From NCBI GenBank assembly GCA_902729315.2, contig LR746266.1, positions 5,276,259-5,340,258 on the forward strand: a stretch of 64,000 bases of DNA, written 5' to 3'. Below the pieces are notes generated by a model that was not told where the DNA came from, made no database searches, and worked only from the letters and a program-made list of their open reading frames with translations. The stretch comes from Spirodela intermedia. Lineage: Eukaryota; Streptophyta; Magnoliopsida; Alismatales; Araceae. The translations under genes and the position numbers were made by a program. Below, one piece after another: positions 1 to 8,077 of this stretch. The stretch's first letter is position 1; every line of letters starts with the position of its first letter.

Positions 1-2459
1 ATTTATCATCAAGAAGGATGCTACTTGCTTGAATATCTCTACAATTACCAGGGAAAAAAAGAAGTACTGTTACGCGTTGAAGTTCATACAATCCCTCCTA
101 TCCAACAGACAAGACTCATTAAAACATCTGTTTCTGTAGCACAAACAACAAAAAGACAGAGATTATATTTGTCAATGGAAATTATATAATTGATTTTTAG
201 GTTTACAGCTCACATTCAGATGAAGTGTGCTAACATGGCCCCTAAGGCATCAGTTTTTAAATCATGCAGCTCATGTTCAACCTTTCCAAAGAGCCTCCAC
301 TAAGAATTTGTTGGAAAGGGAAACTCTACATAACACAGGGGAGGAATTGAATGATATAAATAATATTTTTCCAAAGTCCTGAACTTTGATCTACCACAAA
401 TCGCATAGCAGAGGCTCTTAAGCCAGCTGCAACTCAAGGAACAGACATGAACAGATTACCAAATCCTGATTCGAGTGTAACTGTAATCTGTGCGATTAAT
501 GAGACCAAAACTGGACACAAATCTCTAATGATTTGCTAATGATGCAATAAAAAAGACAAGGCACAAAGAAGCTCTAGAATGCATACTTGTCTGTCATAAC
601 TATGTTGGCAAAGTCAAGAAGTACCTGTGAACAAGGGGAGGTGAGCACTCATGGTGGAAGTAGCATAGAGCCTCGGCAACTCCGATCGCAATCTTCAATC
701 TAGTTATCCAATCTAGTGATTGCAGGCCCTCTCCTTCCTGCCCTGATTTCCGAAACAGTGAGCTGGACAAGTCACGGTTTGGCATGTATTTATACACGAG
801 GATCTTCTGATTATCCTCCAAACAGTGCCCTACAAAGGGGACAATTCGGGAAGAGGAAGTTTTGGCAAAGAAGTCCAGCTCAACCCGATATGTTTCCTTC
901 TTAGACTCTTCCAGATTGATCCTCTTAACCACCACTGGAGTCCCACCTTCCAGGAAACCCTGGTAGATATCTCCGGAGTGCCCACGTTTGATGAGGTTTG
1001 ACTCTCCGAAGTTCCCTGTCGCCAGAAGCATCTGCTCAAGTGTGAAGGAATCCCCTACAGCCGAGATATTTACAGATATGGCTGATGGGGGAGCCTCCCC
1101 TCCAGCTGCAGGGGGACTCCCAGTGACCTCCTTCTGCTCAGCTGCGACAGCTCCACACCTCATCCAGAAACAGAATAGAAGAAGAACCAGAATCACCAAG
1201 AGGCCAATGCCACCGAATACACCAGCCAAAATGTACGTCTGGCGCCTGTTAGAGCCAGAGTCTCCATCTGGGCGAGACGTGTTCGTGGTTGGTCCAAAAG
1301 GAGGGAACGTCAATCCTCTGGAAGCATAAAACTTGGCACAATCTTCATAGCTTCGCTGGTTCAGGGTGTTGTTGAAGCAGTTGGATTCGAAAGAAGCATT
1401 CCGAGATGGATCGGAAGGTGCTTGGCCTTGGAAATAGTTGCCTGAGAGATCCACCAGATCGAATCTCCGGAGAATGCTCTCCACCCCATCAGGAACGTAT
1501 CCATAGTAAGAATTGTGAGACATGTTCAGGACCCTGGAGCTGGCGTTGGCGTTGGCGTTGGGAATTGCCTCAGGTAGACTGCCGCTGAGATTGTTGTAGG
1601 AGAGGTCGAGGAATTGGAGATTTGTCAGAGCCCACAAGGAATTCGGCACTTGACCGGAGAAACTGTTGTGATCCAGCTTCAGTGATCGGAGAAGACGAAG
1701 GCCCGGAAAGAGGGTTTCCGGCAGAGGACCTGACAAAGAGTTGCTGCTCAAGTCCAATTCAAGCAAGCTCCGAAGGTTCCTGAGCTCCTCGGGGATGCTC
1801 CCAGACAGGAAATTGACGCCGAGTTGCAGAGTAACAAGTAATGAGAGATTTCCGAGCTGAGCGGGGACTGGTCCGGATAGAGAATTCGCAGAGAGATCCA
1901 GAATAGTGAGGTTGGAAAGCCCCTCGAGGGAGGAGGGCAAGTTCCCCGTCAAGAGATTCCCGGCTAGGTAGAGCTCGCGGAGCCCCTTTGCGTTCCCCAG
2001 GGAGAAGGGTATGGAGTTCGAGACGGAGCAGCGACGAAGGTCGAGGACGGCGAGCGAGGTGGGGAGGCGGGAGCCGAACCATTCGGGGATTGGCCCCGGC
2101 AGCGCGAAGCCTGATGCGTTGAAGACGGCGAGGCGAGTGAGATTCTGGATGCCGTCGACGGCGAATCGCGGGGAAAGACGCCCTAGCCTGGTCCGCCGGA
2201 GGCCGGAGATGTTGAGTGCCACCACCCTTCCTCCCTGGCATCGGACTCCCACCCAGGCGGCGCAGGGGTCCACCTTCCTCGGCCAGTCCCTCGCCCGGAG
2301 CCCCAGCGAGGAGCGGAGGCTGAAGAGGGCTGTGAGCTCGATGCCGGAGAACAGCCGCGGAGGCGGTGGCGGAGTAGGAGGAGAGTTTTGCGCTAATGCC
2401 ACCCATACGGAGCAGAAGATGAAGAAGAAGACGACTGCTCGAGAAGGCGGAGCTGCCAT
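1..2459 (-). CDS. LRR receptor-like kinase, At2g16250 type (3' part outside window)
   Basis: Exons on the minus strand: 2459-625 and 38-1; the second runs off the window edge. The intron (624-39) starts GTACTT and ends TTGTAG, and the join restores an HRD codon frame. The protein has a signal peptide (about residues 1-23), a leucine-rich repeat N-cap with DPCAAWVGVRC, roughly eight to nine LRRs, one membrane span near residues 408-430 and a kinase domain from about residue 475. It is a plasma-membrane receptor-like kinase; LRR order and juxtamembrane text match the Arabidopsis At2g16250 family. The glycine loop reads RGHSGDIYQG and the VVVKR lysine is present, but the catalytic loop is HRDIQASSIL, lacking the usual Lys and Asn, so the kinase may be inactive. 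Ligand and pathway are unknown. The ATG at 2459 is chosen because the signal peptide follows at once. Confidence 0.9.
39..624 (-). other. Intron 1 of the LRR receptor-like kinase
   Basis: AT-rich intron of 586 bases with a GT donor at 624-623 and an AG acceptor at 40-39. I see no gene, repeat or RNA in it. Confidence 0.85.
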
Positions 2460-2804
2460 GGAGGCCGACGTTCCTGATCTCTGCTTGGACGGATCACTGC
2501 CGCGATCTCCGCTTCTTCCTCTTCGCCCCCATCGTCTCTTGGACTACCACCGCCTCATTCAAACATGGAAAGCACCCCACCATCTCCCCCTCCCTCCCCT
2601 TCCTTCCCTCTCCGTTCCTTGGCGGCAGAAACCTCAAATCCCTGTTTCGACCTTCCCTTCCGAATCTCGACGAGGGAACGAAAAAAAAGTAACAGCAGCA
2701 GCAGCACTAACAATAAATATAAATAAAATCAGATTTAATGGATGGCAGTGAAATAAATAAAAAAGCTTGAGCGGACGGAGGTTTCTTCCTCCTGTTCTAC
2801 AGCT

Positions 2805-2808
<4 letters not shown>

Positions 2809-2834
<26 letters not shown>
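2809..2834 (+). repeat. (CT)n microsatellite
   Basis: Uninterrupted CT dinucleotide tract, GA in the sense of the kinase gene, about 350 bases upstream of its ATG and probably within or next to its leader. Confidence 0.9.
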
Positions 2835-2835
<1 letters not shown>

Positions 2836-3048
2836 CGCTCCTTCACTGTCACGGCACCGGCACAGACACTGGCACAGCACAGCTACCCTCCCCGGGGCTC
2901 ATTAAAAGCGTTCTCTCCGGCGTTTAATGCCGGAAGAAACACATTCCAACCTCCACATCTCCCTCTATCTGACCATCCTTTCGTCTCCGACTCTCGACTG
3001 GCCTCCGTCAGGCGCTCTCTGCCGCCTTTCTTCTCGGCCACACGCACA

Positions 3049-3075
3049 GGCGGCGGCGGCGGCGGCGGCGGCGGC
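3049..3075 (+). repeat. (GGC)n trinucleotide repeat
   Basis: Nine or so perfect GGC units upstream of the kinase gene. The open frames it creates on both strands are low-complexity and have no family resemblance. Confidence 0.85.
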
Positions 3076-3250
3076 TGGTGGGGAGGTGAAAAGGGCTGCT
3101 GGAGGAAGAGGATGAACTCAGAAGGTGCCAGAAGGAGAAGGGAGGAGCGCAGTTGACTTGGGCAGGTGGGGAGCCGGGTAGGGGGAAACAAACACGAGGG
3201 ACAGCTAGGCGGGGGGCGAGAAACCAGGAGCCGAGATTTCAACATTTAAT

Positions 3251-5099
3251 AGTCGCCCATCTTTAACTGGCCTGCCATGGCCCTCTACCTCGAGTCAAGG
3301 ATCTCCGTCTCTCTAGCTTCCCATTTTCAGCTACCCTTCCACCCTCCCCTCTTATCCCTCTCTCTCTCACTACTTCCCTACCAACTCTCTCTCTTGCCCT
3401 CTCTGTGGCGGGGAGCTCCTCCGTCCTGAAGGAATCGGAAGGAATCCCCCTCGCACTGGCTCCGCCGGATCTTAGGGACAAAGCAATCCAGTCTAGGTGA
3501 TTGCTTCGAGCCGGCTGCTCAAGTCTCGTCCTGTTAAAGTTTCGATTTTTATCGCGCAGAAATCGACCCAGATGGGGTAAGTAACTCGATTCAAACTTCC
3601 CGGGCCGATTCCAGCAAACAAGCTATCAGATCTGGGGTTGTGAATAAAAAACTCCAGTTTGGAAAATTTTCAAACTTTTCTTGCCAACCTGGCGGAGCCC
3701 ATCCTGCTCTCATTCGTCGCTACTCGCGTGGAAAGAGATGGTCAGACTAGCCACCACGCGGGCTTCCTGTCCCTTCTCTCTCTCTCTCTCTCTCTCTCTA
3801 CTCCGGCGTCGGCCGGCAGAACCATCCGTGTGTGGGCATGATGAGCTATCACGTCACTGAGAAGCCCTCCCGACGTCCGGTTTCTAGTCTCCGGGCTCGA
3901 TCGAGTTGACTTCCAACCGACCATCTAGAGCCATCGTGGTCAGCGAGGCGAGAAAGCGATGGGCCGGGGAATTCCACGCGCTATAGCGGGCGATTCGCCA
4001 ACGTTCCACGCGGAAGGGGGCGGCTTTGATTGACGAGCTGGATAGTTTCTTCAGATCCACAGTGCCCCTTTTCGGGCGGCGAGGTGGGTGGCGCTGGTGA
4101 GGAAGCTTTCCGATTTAAGGATCGCCGCCGGCGAGTAATAGTCGGCCAACAACAGAGAGTATAAGGTGCGGCCAAATTAAAATCCCTCCGAGGAGATGAC
4201 AGATACAGGCGGGCGGCGGCCCCCATCCGCCGTACATCTCCCTGTCCGCAGGCGGAGGAGCAATAAGCCCGCCGCCGGTTCGCCGCCGATTCGCCGCCGA
4301 TCGCCGTCTGTATTTTCTTCCGGGCCTACAGTTGCCGTGGGGATCGGGAGAGAAGCTCCAGTGGGCATCAGAAGAACAATGCCGCGCATTCTCTGGTTCC
4401 CATCCCTCTCCCTACAGTATCCGGTGGGTCTTCGGGTCCCGCAACCAGGCAGCGTGTTTGAAGAACTGCAGAGGAAGAAGGTTAGGAGCTGGTAGATAAG
4501 CTCGGGGCTCCAGTCGTCTTCTTCTCAACCAGGCGGCGCCGTCTCCTGCTCCGGGGACCCCTAGAGAGAGAAAGAGAGATCACAGTGCGTTGGTGAGCTG
4601 TGGCGGGGCCGCCCTGCCTCCATTATTGAAAGGGGGGCTCCGGGAGAAGACGATCCTGCGTGGGGCTTCTCTATTATAGATTGATTCAGTCAACGGGCTG
4701 GACGTCACATCAGCCGGTAGGAGGAACTGGGCAAGGAGCGGATCCAAATGATGGGAACCCGGCCGAAATCCCTGGTTTTTATCCACCGGCACTGTACATC
4801 AATCCCTTTGAAGCTCCTCGCCGGAGACCCGACGGCGGCGCCGCTGCTTTGACCCATTTCAGAGCCCACCTCGAACAGCACGGCGGCGGCGGCGGCGCCC
4901 ACCGTTGGTGGTAGTGGCCGGCTGTCAGAGCGCTGTCTTCTTCGTGCCCAACACGCCGTAAGGCAGAAGTCAGAGAGGGTAAGGCTGTCTCCTTCTTGAT
5001 ATTCTCTCCTCCCTTCTTCTTTCACTTCTTCCTCGCTGAAATTCTCCGTGACGATAGTCCACGTGCGAGTTCCTCCTACGACTAAGCATAAACGCTCCA
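3251..5099. other. Intergenic region between the kinase and GRP genes
   Basis: About 1.85 kb of GC-rich sequence without a recognisable gene. A pyrimidine-rich plus-strand stretch (about 3300-3420) runs into an ATG followed at once by a consensus donor (ATGGGGTAAGT near 3571-3581), so part may be a transcribed leader. A second CT microsatellite lies at 3775-3799. The open frames near 4196-4495 and 4660-4914 are proline/arginine- or glycine-rich shadows of GC content and match nothing I know. Confidence 0.5.
3775..3799 (+). repeat. (CT)n microsatellite
   Basis: Perfect CT tract in intergenic DNA, resembling the tract at 2809-2834. Confidence 0.9.
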
Positions 5100-5254
5100 A
5101 ATCCATCTCGATCAGGAGGATAATGGGCTTGGGCCTCGTGGAAATCGGCCCAATAAAGCCTACCGTCTGAGAGATGCCTAGCACCACCAAGTAGTCGCCT
5201 CATTGGTGCATAAAAATCTTCTATTTTTGAATATTTGCTACTTACTTCCGACAA

Positions 5255-5334
5255 CACGTGGCCTATTTTAGACAGTGACCGAGTGGGTTGAATGGCACGT
5301 GAGCGATGAACTTCGTAAGAGACGCGCACACGTG
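5255..5334. promoter_or_regulatory. Cluster of three CACGTG G-boxes
   Basis: Palindromic CACGTG cores at 5255-5260, 5296-5301 and 5329-5334, all within 80 bases. G-boxes bind bZIP and bHLH factors such as ABFs, HY5 and PIFs. The cluster is about 600 bases upstream of the GRP start and is more likely to serve that gene than the distant kinase. Confidence 0.6.
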
Positions 5335-5553
5335 GGTTTCATTGTAAGGGCAGAGTCCAGAAGCCCAGTTGGTCGGCCCAATGGGCCATAAACGGGCCTA
5401 CCCTCACGGGAGGCCGGTTGGGCCCACCATTGCTTTTTCGCGGTATCCTATTTATTTTTGGTCCTCGTCGAAAGAAGCCTAGTCTGACTTGGTGTCAGGG
5501 GTGACGTGGTTTTTTTTGACAGGATAGGGGTATTTGTGTAAAATGGCGGTTTT

Positions 5554-5562
5554 AGATATTTT
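5554..5562 (-). promoter_or_regulatory. Evening element (AAAATATCT on the minus strand)
   Basis: Perfect nine-base match to the evening element bound by CCA1/LHY/RVE clock proteins, about 355 bases upstream of the TATA-like box of the GRP gene. Arabidopsis GRP7 (CCR2) is a classic evening-element-controlled gene, so position and target agree. Confidence 0.65.
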
Positions 5563-5591
5563 CCTCCGCGTGCGCAGTACTGCCTGGACAT

Positions 5592-5599
5592 AAATATCT
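5592..5599 (+). promoter_or_regulatory. Evening-element-like AAATATCT
   Basis: Eight of nine bases of the evening element in the opposite orientation, 30 bases downstream of the perfect copy; the first A is replaced by T. Confidence 0.45.
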
Positions 5600-6014
5600 C
5601 CGAGGGTACTCTATTCCGGTGGTCCCTGCCCGCCGTCCAAGTCACGATAAGCACGAATCCTCATGGGCCGCGCGGCCCAAGCCCAATCGGTCGGATGTTT
5701 CCTCGGATCAGTTCAACCAGATTGGACGTTCTACGTGGCATCCCGTCGGCGACGCCATCGCGGGGGAGAACGATAGTGAAAGCCACAGTGGGGCCGGAAC
5801 ACGGGAAGGACTCGCGGAGAGTCGACGGTCAATGAGACCCGAGGCCCGGGTTAAAATGGGTGAGCTGGTTAACTCTGACCAACCCTGGTTAGGTTTTGCA
5901 CCGCTTTTGGATCTATAAATTGTATCGGGGGGCAACTAGGGTTTCTCGTGCTTTCGAGGGCTCCTCCCTCTTTCGTCCGTTCGGTTCTCTTGGTCCTTAT
6001 TCCTCTATTTTCCG

Positions 6015-6577
6015 ATGGCCGCTCCCGATGTTGAGTTCCGTTGCTTCGTCGGTGGCCTCGCTTGGGCCACCGACGATCGGTCTCTCGAGAGGGCCTTCAG
6101 CGAGTTCGGCGAGGTCATCGAGTCGAAGGTACTGTTTTCTTCTTCAGATCGCGTTCTGAGGTTTTTTTGTTGTTCGGTCTGTCCGATCCAATGGATCTGA
6201 CTAGGAGGTTGGATGTTCTGCAGGTTATCAATGACCGAGAGACCGGAAGGTCCAAGGGCTTCGGCTTCGTGACCTTCAGCAACGAGCAGGCGATGAACGA
6301 CGCCATCAAGGGGATGAATGGCCAGGATCTGGACGGCAGGAGCATCACTGTCAACCAGGCCCAGTCCCGAGGCAGCGGTGGCTTCCGCAGCGGCGGCGGC
6401 GGCGGTTACGGCGGTGGCTACGGCGGGCAACGCCGCGAGGGCGGTGGCTACAGCCGCGAAGGCGGTGGTGGTGGCGGCTACAGCCGCGGCGGCGGGCGCG
6501 ACCGTGGTTACGGCGGCGGATCTGACCGCTTCTCCAGGGGCCAGGACGGTGGCTCGGACGGGTACTGGAGGAGCTGA
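6015..6577 (+). CDS. GRP7: Small glycine-rich RNA-binding protein (GRP7/GRP8 class)
   Basis: Exons 6015-6128 and 6224-6577; 155 aa. An N-terminal RRM (about residues 8-80) has RNP2 CFVGGL (10-15) and RNP1 KGFGFVTF (49-56), followed by a Gly/Arg/Ser/Tyr-rich tail with GGGGYGGGYGG repeats. These class IVa GRPs bind RNA in nucleus and cytoplasm, act in splicing, export and cold or clock responses, and autoregulate by alternative splicing. The 95-base intron (GTACTG...CTGCAG) splits the RRM at Lys38, the place used in Arabidopsis GRP7; reading through it meets a stop at 6198-6200. Arg47 is kept, but residue 49, Arg in Arabidopsis GRP7, is Lys. The symbol marks the family; GRP7 and GRP8 orthology cannot be separated here. 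Confidence 0.93.
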
Positions 6578-7189
6578 GGCCAGTCCTGACGTGGTCTGGT
6601 TTTTATCTTTATCGAGGTTCTTGTTCTTGATCGTTTCCATGTTCCTCCTTCCCCCGGGTTTGTCTCTGCGTTGTTCCCTGCACCGATCCACCTGCCCCCT
6701 GTCATGTACGATTGCCAACAGTCCACAGACAGGATGCCAATGAATCAATCTTATCCTGTTTCCGCATCTCATGACTTCCTCGATTTCCGATCTATAACTT
6801 ACGCCAAGTTGTCAGGTTGTTGGGTAGAGCAGTCGAGGAACTTGATGTCTCATCGAGAAGAACAGTCTCCGATGTTAGCTGACGTCCAGTGTTTTAAAAA
6901 ACTGCGCGATTTGGTCTGGAAGAATATAAAAATGGCCAGATCTGTCGGAAGATCAGAAACCGAGGAGGGATCGGTAAGATCATCACGAAATAATCATATA
7001 AAAATGAAGGGGAAATCATCTCTCAGACTAGAGATAAACCCATGACTTAGATGCTTGAACCCGCAAATCGGACGTAATCAATGATCAGTATGAGCCCTCC
7101 ATGAAAATGGGTCCTCCTCGATCATTCTCGGAAACTTTGACGATTTTCCTGGAGAGATGATCAATGTCCGTTGACCAATGCTCCAACGG
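6578..7189. other. Intergenic region between convergent GRP and Maf genes
   Basis: Contains the GRP 3' UTR (from 6578, T-rich about 6595-6650) and the Maf-like 3' UTR arriving from the other strand. No coding sequence is evident; the 124-codon open frame starting at 6671 has no family character. Confidence 0.6.
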
Positions 7190-8035
7190 CTAAGATTGTG
7201 ATGCGACCGAGCGATGAATGAGCTCTTCTGTTAAAGCCATCGGCAGCCCCATCACACTATCGGAGGCTCCTACCTGCGCTACCATCAGAAGTATGTTCAC
7301 TGACAGAGATGAATGCCTCCAGAAATAAATAAATAAATAAATAAATAATTCTGACCACTGCTTCCACAAATGGCAACTGCAAAGGATGTTCTAATAATAA
7401 ACCGCCGGCAACATTGAAGACAACCCGCTCGTCGATCTGAAAAAAAAGAAAATTCCAGATTTTTATGAACATAATCACTTGAAAAAAATGTTTTTTTTTC
7501 CTGAAGACTTCAAATCCACAACCGTTGACTTGGAAACACCAAGTCAAAATTCCTTACCAGCTTGGCGATGATCTCGTCAGGTATGTCATGAAAATACACC
7601 TGCCCATTGCCAATTAAGTGTAAGCTCTGACAAAGAAATGATCAGGGGAATGAAGATTACCCATAGTGAGATGTGATGCGACGATGCAGACGACATGATA
7701 TTGGGTAAAAACGATCAAGAAAGAAATAAGGTTTTATTTTTATTTTTAAAAGGTTTCTCGCCTGGAGAAAGACCATTTTAATTAATGAACTAACAGGTAA
7801 GACACCCTACTCAGCTTTGGTGAGTTACAACTCATTCAGACCGAATAACAAGATCATATAGCAATGTGCTCGGTTATTTCTTAGAAATCAGAAGCGTTTT
7901 GGGGTGGTTTTTGCGATAAATCATCTAAAGTCTATGCCAAATCAATAATAATGATATTAATAATAATAAAACTTTAAACCTGTGGTTTTTGGGATAAATC
8001 ATCTAAAGTCAATAGCCTATAGCCTGTGTCTACTC

Positions 8036-8077
<42 letters not shown>

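Larger units (their letters stand above)
2460..3250 (-). promoter_or_regulatory. Leader and proximal promoter of the LRR receptor-like kinase
   Basis: This stretch lies upstream of the minus-strand ATG at 2459. Read on the gene's strand it holds a GA-dinucleotide tract (2809-2834) and a GGC-type triplet tract (about 3049-3075 on the plus strand), both common in plant leaders and core promoters. No reading frame here resembles a protein. The transcription start cannot be fixed by eye. Confidence 0.45.
5100..5945 (+). promoter_or_regulatory. Promoter and 5' leader region of the GRP gene
   Basis: The region carries about ten TGGGCY (site II) motifs, for example near 5124, 5131, 5377-5390, 5420 and 5664-5685. 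It also holds three perfect CACGTG G-boxes (5255, 5296, 5329), an inverted evening element (AGATATTTT, 5554-5562), an AAATATCT half-match (5592-5599), a TATA-like TCTATAAAT (5912-5920) and a telo box CTAGGGTTT (5936-5944). Site II plus telo box is the known signature of plant genes expressed in growing tissue. The evening element and G-boxes suggest clock, light or ABA control; that part is inference from motifs. Confidence 0.7.

Noticed and set aside
4177-5329. GC-rich open frames on both strands in the kinase-GRP spacer
   Set aside because: They are low-complexity (Arg, Pro, Gly, Ala runs) with no motif, and much of the region is promoter-like.
7257-7547. A 96-codon minus-strand frame with an unusual hydrophobic end
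   Set aside because: It is a Maf exon read through flanking introns, including the AAAT repeat.
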